Positions 1 to 5,790 of a DNA stretch of 6,300 nucleotides are shown here, in pieces (positions within the stretch are counted from its first letter, which is position 1; each line of letters begins with the position of its first letter). A model generated the notes under the pieces. That model worked only from the letters and a program-made list of their open reading frames with translations. It searched no databases and was not told where the DNA came from. Location of the stretch: assembly GCA_002728175.1 (NCBI GenBank), contig PBVH01000034.1:1-6300 (forward strand), read 5' to 3'. The position numbers and the translations under genes were made by a program. Source of the stretch: Flavobacteriales bacterium (GTDB taxonomy: Bacteria > Bacteroidota > Bacteroidia > Flavobacteriales > BACL11).

Positions 1-1294
1 TATCTCTTTTACTAAAGAAAAAGATCTTAAACAGCATATGTCTATGCTTGAAGAAGCAAGAAAAAGGGATCATAGAAAAATTGGTAAAGAAATGGAATTA
101 TTTACATTTTCTAAAAAGGTTGGACAAGGTCTTCCTCTATGGTTACCAAAAGGAGCAAAGATAAGAGAGAAACTAGAAAATTTTTTAAAAGAAGCACAAA
201 TCAAAGCTGGATATCAACCAGTTGTAACCCCACACATTGGCAACAAAGATTTATATGTTTGTTCAGGACACTATGAAAAATATGGCGCAGATTCATTTCA
301 GCCAATAAAAACTCCCGCTGAAAATGAAGAGTTTTTTCTAAAACCTATGAACTGTCCACACCATTGTGAAATCTACAAATCTAAAGCTTATTCTTACAAA
401 GATTTGCCAGTTAGATTTGCTGAGTTTGGAACAGTATATAGATACGAACAATCTGGTGAATTACACGGGCTTACAAGAGTTAGATCCTTTACACAAGATG
501 ATGCTCATATTTTTGCTAGACAGGATCAAGTAAAAGATGAATTTAAAAACGTTATTGATTTAGTTTTATATGTGTTTAACGCATTAGGCTTTAAAGAATT
601 TAAAGCACAGATTTCGCTTAGGGATAAGTTTGATCAAAAAAAATATATTGGATCTGATGAAAATTGGATGAAAGCTGAAAAATCAATTGTAGATGCCGCT
701 AAAGAAAAAAATTTAAATGCTGTAATTGAATATGGTGAAGCTGCTTTTTATGGTCCAAAGCTTGATTTTATGGTTAAGGATGCAATTGGACGAGAATGGC
801 AGCTTGGAACAATACAGGTTGACTATAGCTTGCCTGAAAGATTTAAACTTGAATATACTGATAGAGACAATAATAAAAAAAGACCTGTTATGATTCATAG
901 AGCTCCTTTTGGTTCTATGGAGAGATTTGTTGCTGTATTAATCGAGCATTGTGCTGGAAATTTTCCACTATGGCTTTTATCTGACAAGTGTATAATATTA
1001 CCTATAAGTGAAAAACATCATGATTATGCACAAAAAGTGTCTAAATTATTAAAAAATTACGATATTTGCGGCCCTATTGATGAAAGGGCTGAAACTACAG
1101 GTAAAAAAATTAGAGATGCTGAGGTTTCCAAAATTCCTTTCATAATAATTTTAGGAGATAAGGAAAAAGAACAAAAAAATATAAGTGTAAGAAAGCACGG
1201 TGGAGAAAATTTAGGATCATTAAGCGTTAAAAATTTTGCTAAATTGGTTGAAGAAGAAATTAAAGAATTACTAACAATTAAAAAAGAAATATAA
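1..1294 (+). CDS. thrS: Threonyl-tRNA synthetase, C-terminal two thirds (5' end outside window)
   Basis: Class II aminoacyl-tRNA synthetase that charges tRNA-Thr with threonine in the cytoplasm. The frame is open from base 2 and reads into the window's left edge (ISFTKEKDLKQHMSM...), so the ATG at 38 is internal and the true start lies upstream; about 430 residues are visible of a family length near 640. Numbering from the ATG at 38, motif 1 is near residues 31-68, motif 2 near 125-159, and motif 3 near 284-304 with the GSMER arginine at 296. The three zinc ligands that recognise threonine are present: Cys106 (MNCPHH), His157 (DDAHIF) and His287 (MIHRAPFG). The anticodon-binding domain runs from about 308 to the end (ILPISEKH..., IILGDKE). 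The N-terminal TGS and editing domains are outside the window. It is first of the visible thrS-infC-rpmI-rplT cluster, and its TAA stop shares one base with the proposed infC start. Confidence 0.97.
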   Translation, partial: ISFTKEKDLKQHMSMLEEARKRDHRKIGKEMELFTFSKKVGQGLPLWLPKGAKIREKLENFLKEAQIKAGYQPVVTPHIGNKDLYVCSGHYEKYGADSFQPIKTPAENEEFFLKPMNCPHHCEIYKSKAYSYKDLPVRFAEFGTVYRYEQSGELHGLTRVRSFTQDDAHIFARQDQVKDEFKNVIDLVLYVFNALGFKEFKAQISLRDKFDQKKYIGSDENWMKAEKSIVDAAKEKNLNAVIEYGEAAFYGPKLDFMVKDAIGREWQLGTIQVDYSLPERFKLEYTDRDNNKKRPVMIHRAPFGSMERFVAVLIEHCAGNFPLWLLSDKCIILPISEKHHDYAQKVSKLLKNYDICGPIDERAETTGKKIRDAEVSKIPFIIILGDKEKEQKNISVRKHGGENLGSLSVKNFAKLVEEEIKELLTIKKEI

Positions 1295-1845
1295 TCGTAA
1301 AGAGACAACAATATAATCGCAAATTTTCTGTTCAAAAAAAGAAACATAAGACTAATATTGAAATAACTGCAAAATTTGTAAGAATAGTAGGAGAAAACAT
1401 TGAATCAAAAATAGTTTCAATTGAACAAGCTATCAAAATAGCTAATCAAATGGATTTAGATTTGGTTGAAATCTCTCCCAAAGCAGACCCTCCGGTCTGC
1501 AAAGTTATAGATTATAAAAAATTTATTTACGATCAAAAAAAGAAACAAAAAGCGATAAAGAATAAGGCCCAAAAGGTTGTAATTAAAGAGTTGCGTTTCG
1601 GACCAAATACAGGTGAACATGATTTTGAATTTAAATTAAAACATGCAAGAAGTTTTTTAGAAGATGGGGCAAAAGTTAAAGCATTTGTATTATTTAGAGG
1701 AAGAACAATAATTTTTAAAGAACAAGGTCAAATTTTATTATTAAAGCTAGCTCAAGCTCTTGAAGATATTGGAACTGTAGAAATTATGCCTGAACTAGAT
1801 GGAAAAAAAATGATTATTATTATAGCACCAAAAAAGAAAAAATAA
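1294..1845 (+). CDS. infC: Translation initiation factor IF-3, predicted ATC start
   Basis: IF3 binds the 30S subunit, keeps it free of 50S and checks start-codon/initiator-tRNA pairing. The first in-frame ATG (1450) would give only 131 residues and lose most of the N-terminal domain. The same frame is open upstream to a TAA at 1279-1281 and encodes clear IF3 N-domain sequence (ITAKFVRIVGENIESK, then SIEQAIKIANQ). No ATG, GTG or TTG exists in that extension. The best start is ATC at 1294-1296, overlapping the last base of the thrS stop (TAATC), which gives 183 residues against about 180 in E. coli; ATA at 1291 is the other possibility. Landmarks numbered from ATC: LDLVEISP 55-62, DPPVCKVIDYKKF about 65-77, a lysine-rich linker helix near 80-93, and the C-domain from about 95 (VVIKELRFGPNTGEHD) with FRGR and a lysine-rich end. 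In many bacteria infC has an AUU-type start that IF3 itself discriminates against, giving autoregulation. Identity is near certain; the exact start codon is inferred. Confidence 0.93.
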   Translation: MVKRQQYNRKFSVQKKKHKTNIEITAKFVRIVGENIESKIVSIEQAIKIANQMDLDLVEISPKADPPVCKVIDYKKFIYDQKKKQKAIKNKAQKVVIKELRFGPNTGEHDFEFKLKHARSFLEDGAKVKAFVLFRGRTIIFKEQGQILLLKLAQALEDIGTVEIMPELDGKKMIIIIAPKKKK

Positions 1846-1846
1846 A

Positions 1847-2041
1847 ATGCCAAAAATTAAAACTAAAGCAGGAGCAAAAAAAAGATTTAAATTAACGGGT
1901 TCTGGTAAACTAAAAAGAAAACACGCATTTAAATCACATATTTTAACGAAAAAAGAAACTAAACAAAAACATAACTTAACTAAAACTGGTTATGTTCACA
2001 AATCAGACGAAAAAAGTGTTAAACAACAATTAGGAATATAG
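1847..2041 (+). CDS. rpmI: 50S ribosomal protein L35
   Basis: Small, very basic protein of the large ribosomal subunit. At 64 residues it has the usual family length. The family signature is complete: MPKIKTKAGAKKRFKLTGSGK at the start, the K(R)KHAFKSHILTKK block in the middle, and HKSDEKSVKQQL near the end. Its ATG lies one base after the infC stop, so translation is probably coupled to infC; no Shine-Dalgarno sequence is visible, as is usual in Bacteroidota. The stop is TAG at 2039-2041. Position between infC and rplT is the conserved order in most bacteria. Confidence 0.97.
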   Translation: MPKIKTKAGAKKRFKLTGSGKLKRKHAFKSHILTKKETKQKHNLTKTGYVHKSDEKSVKQQLGI

Positions 2042-2048
2042 TATTAAC

Positions 2049-2091
2049 AAGTATAAAGTTCAATTAAGGGTTTTATAACCACTTTATATTT
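2049..2091 (+). promoter_or_regulatory. Nested stem-loop in the rpmI-rplT spacer, candidate L20 autoregulatory element
   Basis: The 63-base spacer between rpmI and rplT contains an RNA-fold candidate. The outer stem pairs 2049-2059 with 2081-2091 (11 pairs, core TATAAAGT/ACTTTATA, one G-U). Inside it, GGTT at 2069-2072 pairs with AACC at 2077-2080 around a TTAT loop and stacks directly on the outer stem, leaving a nine-base bulge (2060-2068) on the 5' side. The structure ends 13 bases before the rplT ATG, within reach of an initiating ribosome. No U-tract follows, so it does not look like a terminator. L20 is known to repress its own operon by binding mRNA in E. coli and Bacillus. That this element does so is inference; the pairing is seen directly. 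Confidence 0.5.
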
Positions 2092-2104
2092 AAAAACAAA
2101 TAAA

Positions 2105-2449
2105 ATGCCAAGATCAGTAAATTCCGTAGCAGCAAAAGCTAAGAGAAAAAAAGTAATAAAAGCAGCCAAAGGTTACTTTGGAAGAAGAAAAAATGTACAT
2201 ACGATTGCAAAAAATGCAGTAGAAAAAGGTATGCAATATGCATATCGAGATAGAAAAAATAAAAAAAGAACATTCAGATCCTTATGGATTCAAAGAATTA
2301 ATGCTGGTATCAGAAAGTTTGACATGTCATACTCAGTATTTATTGGAAAACTAAATAAAACTGGTATTGGACTAAATAGAAAGGTGCTTGCAGATTTAGC
2401 AATGAACCATCCTGATGCATTCAAAGCAGTAGTGAAAAAAGTAAGTTAA
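2105..2449 (+). CDS. rplT: 50S ribosomal protein L20
   Basis: Large-subunit protein that binds 23S rRNA directly and is needed early in 50S assembly; in several bacteria it also represses its own operon. At 114 residues it is close to the usual family length. The family pattern is complete: MPRSVNSVAAKAKRKKVIKA at the start, the basic KGYFGRRKN segment (the long rRNA-binding extension), YRDRKNKKRTFRSLWIQRIN in the middle, and the globular C-domain with YSVFIGKLNKTGIGLNRKVLADLA. It is preceded by a spacer with a strong stem-loop and followed immediately by the convergent yqeY-like gene; its stop (2447-2449) overlaps that gene's stop in the palindrome GTTAAC. Confidence 0.98.
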   Translation: MPRSVNSVAAKAKRKKVIKAAKGYFGRRKNVHTIAKNAVEKGMQYAYRDRKNKKRTFRSLWIQRINAGIRKFDMSYSVFIGKLNKTGIGLNRKVLADLAMNHPDAFKAVVKKVS

Positions 2450-2464
2450 CTTAGTTCTTTTTTT
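2435..2464. terminator. Candidate bidirectional terminator at convergent gene ends
   Basis: Around the overlapping stops, A6-G (2435-2441) followed by TAAG (2442-2445) can pair with CTTA (2450-2453) and, after a three-base bulge (GTT), with C-T6 (2457-2463), around a TTAA loop. Read left to right it is an A-tract/stem/U-tract that ends the rplT transcript. Read right to left it likewise gives a U-rich 3' end for the yqeY-like transcript. The core TAAGTTAACTTA is a perfect 12-base palindrome. GC content is very low, so the stem is weak, but no other site is available between these convergent operons. Function is inferred. Confidence 0.4.
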
Positions 2465-2892
2465 AGGAGCTCAGAAATTACTTTTCCTTCTGCTCTCCCT
2501 TTTAATTTTTTAGTTAAGAAGGACATACACCTACCAAAATCTTTATTTGATTTAGCATTCATTTCTTGAACCACCTCTTTTACAATAATTACTAGTTGAT
2601 TAGAATCAATTTGTTCTGGCAGATAAGTTTGAAGATAAGTTGACTGATTAATTTCTATTTGGGCCAAATCATTTCTTTTTTGACTAACATAAATTTCAGA
2701 CGCATCTTTTCTTTGCTTAACTAATTTGGCAATTATTTTTATAGCTTTATCATCTTCAACTATGTTTCTGCCATCCTTACTACATTCTAACAATAAAGCA
2801 GATTTAGCTGCACGAAGAGCTTCAAGTCTTTCAGAATCTTTATTCTTCATTGATTTAATAATATCAATATTAATTTGTTCTTGTATACTCAT
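2446..2892 (-). CDS. YqeY-like protein (GatB/YqeY domain)
   Basis: Member of the YqeY family, small cytoplasmic proteins related to the C-terminal, tRNA-contacting domain of GatB, the amidotransferase subunit. They are widespread, but the free-standing form has no firmly established function, so annotation as a tRNA amidotransferase should not be taken literally. At 148 residues it has the usual family length. Family blocks visible: RLEALRAAKSAL (22-33), KLVKQRKDASEIY (57-69), TYLPEQ (89-94), and the C-terminal DFGRCMSFLTKKLKGRAEGK (118-137) followed by a final helix. The ATG start at 2890-2892 lies inside the last codons of the upstream TPR gene (23-base overlap), implying coupled translation. 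The 3' end overlaps the rplT stop by four bases. Likely last gene of a recA-led transcript. Confidence 0.92.
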   Translation of the reverse strand: MSIQEQINIDIIKSMKNKDSERLEALRAAKSALLLECSKDGRNIVEDDKAIKIIAKLVKQRKDASEIYVSQKRNDLAQIEINQSTYLQTYLPEQIDSNQLVIIVKEVVQEMNAKSNKDFGRCMSFLTKKLKGRAEGKVISELLKKELS

Positions 2893-3922
2893 TATTTTTT
2901 TTTATGTTTTTTAATGCTTTAATAGCAAAATCATAACTTGGATTAATTTCTATTGCTCTATTATAATCAGATTCAGCTTGAGCTATATTGCCTAATGTTT
3001 CAAAACAAATACCTCTAGAGTAATAAGCTTGATAATAATTAGGATTAGAATAGATTGCATCCGAAAAATTATTAGTTGCAATATCAAACAACTTCAACTC
3101 CATATGTATAAAGCCTAAATTATAATGTCCATCAGCATGAAATGGATCAACTTTATGTAATTCACTGTATGAAGATAAAGCATTGTTCCAATCCATTATT
3201 TCTTGATAAAAAATTGCTTTATTATATAATAACTGTACATCAAATGAATCTAATAACAAAGCATTATTATAATAAGATATAGCCAGTGTATCTTTTTGAA
3301 GATGATATGTATGAGCAATCTCAATATACGCTTCTTTAAACTTAGGATTAATATTTATAGCATTTGAAAAAAACTTAATTGCCATATCAATATTTTGCAA
3401 ATATTTATATACATATCCAATTAACAGATGTGTTTTCTCTTGATTATAATTGATTTCCAAGGATCTTTTAAAATAACTTAGAGATTGAATGAATTTTTTT
3501 TCATCAACACCTCTGAATGCCAAAAAAATTTCACCTAATAATGATAAAGATAAATAATTTTTTTTATCAATTTTAACTGCTTTTTCTAAATGTAAAATTG
3601 AACTATTTATATGTTCTATTTTTTGTGATTTTTTTGATAAATTAAAATATGCATCACCTATTTTGTATCTAATATCTGCGTTTAAGGAATCTAATAAAAC
3701 ACATTGCTTAAGATCATAAATTGCTGATTCATAATTATTTTTAGATAAATTATAATTGACCCTATCTAAAATTAATTTAATATTTTTTGGTTCTTTAGAA
3801 ATTTGTTTTGAAAGCAAAACTATTTCACTTTGTTGATTCTTATTTTCTTGTTTTTCAGCACATGAAATTAAAAATAAGAAACATAAAAAAATTAAAAACA
3901 AATTATATATTACTATTTGCAA
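2870..3922 (-). CDS. TPR-repeat lipoprotein, function unknown
   Basis: Predicted cell-envelope lipoprotein made almost entirely of tetratricopeptide-type repeats, which normally hold protein partners together; no enzymatic domain is visible. Residues 1-20 are a hydrophobic signal segment ending in the lipobox L18-I19-S20-C21, followed by a polar linker (AEKQENKNQQ). About eight TPR-like units of 32-40 residues follow, from about 45 to 340; the clearest are those beginning near 164 (THLLIGYVYKYLQ), 230 (QLLYNKAIFYQ), 264 (DGHYNLGFIHMEL) and 298 (QAYYSRGICFETLG). No ATG or GTG start exists. The frame opens after a TAA only two codons upstream, so the start is TTG at 3922 (inside recA) or TTG at 3901 (just after the recA stop). 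Neither leaves a lysine or arginine in the signal n-region, which is odd for a lipoprotein. It overlaps recA by 20 bases and the yqeY-like gene by 23. The link to recA may only be shared transcription. Confidence 0.88.
   Translation of the reverse strand: MQIVIYNLFLIFLCFLFLISCAEKQENKNQQSEIVLLSKQISKEPKNIKLILDRVNYNLSKNNYESAIYDLKQCVLLDSLNADIRYKIGDAYFNLSKKSQKIEHINSSILHLEKAVKIDKKNYLSLSLLGEIFLAFRGVDEKKFIQSLSYFKRSLEINYNQEKTHLLIGYVYKYLQNIDMAIKFFSNAININPKFKEAYIEIAHTYHLQKDTLAISYYNNALLLDSFDVQLLYNKAIFYQEIMDWNNALSSYSELHKVDPFHADGHYNLGFIHMELKLFDIATNNFSDAIYSNPNYYQAYYSRGICFETLGNIAQAESDYNRAIEINPSYDFAIKALKNIKKNNEYTRTN
2890..2905 (-). other. A9 slippery run before the yqeY-like start
   Basis: On the minus strand the last codons of the TPR gene contain nine consecutive A (2903-2895). 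They are read in frame as ATA AAA AAA AAT, which contains the X_XXY_YYZ-type heptamer A_AAA_AAA. A -1 slip, or one extra A in the transcript, would move reading to a TAA at 2894-2892 that shares one base with the ATG of the yqeY-like gene (TAATG). The run and the frames are seen directly; any actual slippage is inference. Confidence 0.35.
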
Positions 3923-4907
3923 TTTCTTTTATTTTATTTTGAATCTCATCGGAAAGTTCAAGATTGTCATTTAATAGTTTTACAACAGAGTCTCGTCCTT
4001 GCCCAAGCTTTGTATCTGAATAAGAAAACCAAGAGCCACTTTTATTTACTATTTCTAAATCAACTGCTTTATCTAAAATTTCACCGGATTTTGATATACC
4101 TTTACCAAACATGATATCAAATTCAACTTTATTAAAGGGTGGTGCCACTTTATTTTTTACAACTTTAACTCTTGTTCTATTTCCTATTATTTCATCACCA
4201 TGCTTGATTGAACCTATTCTTCTTATATCTAATCTGACTGATGAATAGAATTTCAATGCATTTCCACCTGTTGTTGTCTCAGGATTTCCAAACATTACAC
4301 CAATTTTCATTCTAATTTGATTAATAAAAATTACTGTACAGTTTGTTTTATTTATTGTAGCTGTAAGTTTACGTAACGCCTGTGACATTAATCTTGCATG
4401 TAGACCCATCTTACTATCACCCATCTCACCTTCAATTTCAGATTTTGGAGTTAATGCAGCAACTGAATCTATAATAACAAGATCTATTGCACCCGAACTT
4501 ATAAGATGATCGGCGATTTCCAAAGCTTGTTCTCCATTATCCGGTTGGGAAATATATAAATTATCGATATCTACTCCTAATGCTGCAGCATATGAAGCAT
4601 CAAAAGCATGTTCAGCATCAATAAAAGCAGCAACTCCACCTTGCTTTTGTGTTTCAGCAATAGCATGAATTGTCAATGTTGTTTTTCCAGATGATTCAGG
4701 TCCGTAAATTTCAATAACACGACCTTTAGGATATCCCCCAACACCTAATGCTAAATCCAAATTTATTGATCCCGATGAAATAACATCAATATCCTCTTCA
4801 ACTCTATCACCCAATTTCATTACTACTCCTTGACCATAAGTTTTTTCCAATTTTCCAAGCGTTAATTCAAGAGCTTTAATTTTTGCGTTTTGTTCTTTTT
4901 TTGACAT
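3903..4907 (-). CDS. recA: Recombinase RecA
   Basis: ATP-dependent DNA strand-exchange protein of homologous recombination and recombinational repair; it forms filaments on single-stranded DNA. All core elements are intact: Walker A GPESSGKT at residues 69-76, the catalytic Glu of AEH at 99, Walker B LVIIDS at 143-148, DNA-binding loop L1 around IEGEMGDSKMG (158-168), and loop L2 with NQIRMKIGVMFGNPETTTGG (196-215). At 334 residues it is shorter than the 353 of E. coli because the protein stops at KIKEIANSNI without the acidic C-terminal tail that moderates the E. coli enzyme; this fits Bacteroidota RecA lengths. The start is ATG at 4905-4907, after an 82-base spacer behind nth that holds a possible promoter. 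The 3' end overlaps the TPR lipoprotein gene. I see no recognisable LexA-type operator. Confidence 0.98.
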   Translation of the reverse strand: MSKKEQNAKIKALELTLGKLEKTYGQGVVMKLGDRVEEDIDVISSGSINLDLALGVGGYPKGRVIEIYGPESSGKTTLTIHAIAETQKQGGVAAFIDAEHAFDASYAAALGVDIDNLYISQPDNGEQALEIADHLISSGAIDLVIIDSVAALTPKSEIEGEMGDSKMGLHARLMSQALRKLTATINKTNCTVIFINQIRMKIGVMFGNPETTTGGNALKFYSSVRLDIRRIGSIKHGDEIIGNRTRVKVVKNKVAPPFNKVEFDIMFGKGISKSGEILDKAVDLEIVNKSGSWFSYSDTKLGQGRDSVVKLLNDNLELSDEIQNKIKEIANSNI

Positions 4908-4921
4908 TTTTATTTTTTTTG

Positions 4922-4952
4922 CAAAATTGAGAAATTAAGAATTAAAGATCAA
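4922..4952 (-). promoter_or_regulatory. Possible Bacteroidota-type promoter of recA
   Basis: On the minus strand the 82-base nth-recA spacer contains TTG (4952-4950), a 20-base gap, then CAATTTTG (4929-4922). Seven... more precisely, all five fixed positions except the first match the TAnnTTTG -7 element of Bacteroidota primary-sigma promoters, and the gap lies in the usual 17-23 range for the -33 TTG. The -7 box ends 14 bases before the recA ATG, so the 5' leader would be very short. In such AT-rich DNA a match of this quality can occur by chance. Confidence 0.3.
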
Positions 4953-4989
4953 CTAAAATTAAATTGTTTTATCAACAAACTAAAAACAG

Positions 4990-5610
4990 TTAAACAATTT
5001 TTGAACATATAACACAACTACATTTTGTTTTCTTTGATTTACAATATTCTCTTCCAAAAAAAATTATTTGAAGATGTAATTTATTCCATAAATCTACTGG
5101 AAAAATTCTCTTCAAATCTTTTTCTGTTTGAACAACATTTTTACCTGAAGAAAGTTTCCATCTATATGCAAGTCGATGTATATGAGTATCAACTGGAAAA
5201 GCTGGTTCATTAAAAATTTGTGAAACTATTACCGATGCTGTTTTTTGCCCAACCCCTGGCAATTCCTTTAACTTTTCTAAAGAATTTGGAACTTTTCCAT
5301 TATATTTTCGAACAAGAATTTGTGACATTTTCTTAATATTCTTTGATTTAGTAGGAGCTAAACCTATTTGACGAATTAGGTTTTTAATTTCTTCTACTTT
5401 GAGCATAGACATTTTTTTAGCGGAATCTGCTTTAGCAAATAATGGAGGAGTAATTTCATTAACTTTTTTGTCAGTACTTTGAGCACTTAGCATGACAGCA
5501 ACTAAAAAGGTAAAAGTATTTTTGTGATCAAGTGGAATCTCAGGTTCAGGATAGAGATTTTCTAATGTTTTTATAATAAAATCTATCTTATCAACATGAT
5601 TAGAAAACAA
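4990..5610 (-). CDS. nth: Endonuclease III (DNA glycosylase/AP lyase), TTG start
   Basis: Base-excision repair enzyme that removes oxidised pyrimidines and cuts the backbone at the resulting abasic site. The helix-hairpin-helix LPGVGQKTA (117-125) carries the catalytic lysine Lys123, and FPVDTHIHR (139-147) carries the catalytic aspartate Asp141 (Lys120 and Asp138 in E. coli). LVAVMLSAQSTD (36-47) is the conserved N-terminal helix. The length, 206 residues, is normal. The C-terminal cysteines are C190, C197, C199 and C202 (C-x6-C-x-C-x2-C), not the usual C-x6-C-x2-C-x5-C of the [4Fe-4S] loop, and the chain ends four residues later, so cluster binding is uncertain. The start must be TTG at 5610: an in-frame TAA lies four codons upstream and the next ATG is at residue 40, inside the fold. 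The small ORF upstream ends nine bases before this start, in the same frame, so co-translation is likely. Confidence 0.95.
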   Translation of the reverse strand: MFSNHVDKIDFIIKTLENLYPEPEIPLDHKNTFTFLVAVMLSAQSTDKKVNEITPPLFAKADSAKKMSMLKVEEIKNLIRQIGLAPTKSKNIKKMSQILVRKYNGKVPNSLEKLKELPGVGQKTASVIVSQIFNEPAFPVDTHIHRLAYRWKLSSGKNVVQTEKDLKRIFPVDLWNKLHLQIIFFGREYCKSKKTKCSCVICSKIV

Positions 5611-5619
5611 AACTAAAAG

Positions 5620-5790
5620 TTAATTTTTTAAATAATTTACTTTGCCTAAGTTAGATGTATTTATAACATCTAAAGATTTAGAATAGGATATAATACTATT
5701 TAATGTTTCTTTTTTAGGACTTAATTTTTTATGTTTTTTCTTTTTTGTTAAAAGGTTTTTTAACAAGTACTTTGTAAAATTTCTTCTCAT
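5620..5790 (-). CDS. Small basic protein, 56 residues, function unknown
   Basis: Short ORF filling most of the 240-base gap between the sigma-factor gene and nth, on the same strand. It starts at ATG (5790-5788) and ends with TAA (5622-5620). The first 27 residues are strongly basic (MRRNFTKYLLKNLL, then TKKKKHKKLSPKK), followed by a segment that looks like an amphipathic helix (ETLNSIISYSKSLDVINTS). No signal peptide, membrane segment or cysteine is present. The SPKKETLNSIISYSKSLDV core resembles small uncharacterised proteins I recall next to ECF sigma genes in Flavobacteria, but this is memory rather than a search result. The position directly after a sigma gene and nine bases before nth suggests a shared transcript. 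It could be a small regulator or nucleic-acid-binding protein; a non-coding spacer remains possible, although the frame fills the gap well and has a credible composition. Confidence 0.6.
   Translation of the reverse strand: MRRNFTKYLLKNLLTKKKKHKKLSPKKETLNSIISYSKSLDVINTSNLGKVNYLKN
5651..5673. repeat. 8-bp inverted repeat (hairpin) within the small ORF
   Basis: TTAGATGT (5651-5658) and ACATCTAA (5666-5673) form a perfect 8-pair stem around a seven-base loop. It lies in the second half of the small ORF, about 40 bases before the nth start on the minus strand. No U-tract follows in either direction, so it is not a typical intrinsic terminator. It could be an mRNA structure affecting nth translation or transcript stability, or a by-product of AT-rich coding sequence. 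Confidence 0.4.

Noticed and set aside
713..1347. Two minus-strand ORFs (713-898 and 1057-1347) opposite thrS
   Set aside because: They lie opposite strongly conserved thrS coding sequence and have no recognisable domains; AT-rich antisense frames of this length are expected by chance.
2446..2892. Annotation of the YqeY-like gene as glutamyl-tRNA amidotransferase subunit B (gatB)
   Set aside because: Only the short GatB/YqeY tail domain is present; the catalytic kinase part of GatB is absent, and free-standing YqeY has no proven amidotransferase role.
2726..2914. Plus-strand ORF with a hydrophobic C-terminus
   Set aside because: It is the complement of the conserved N-terminal part of the yqeY-like gene; the hydrophobic run comes from poly-T opposite lysine codons.
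3917..4114. Plus-strand ORF opposite the recA 3' end
   Set aside because: It is a shadow of recA, with no family features and no plausible context.
4953..4989. Possible nth terminator hairpin TTGTT/AACAA on the minus strand
   Set aside because: Five AT-rich pairs with no convincing U-tract; indistinguishable from background.
5025..5213. Plus-strand ORF opposite nth
   Set aside because: It is a shadow of the nth C-terminal half, whose protein sequence is clearly conserved on the other strand.
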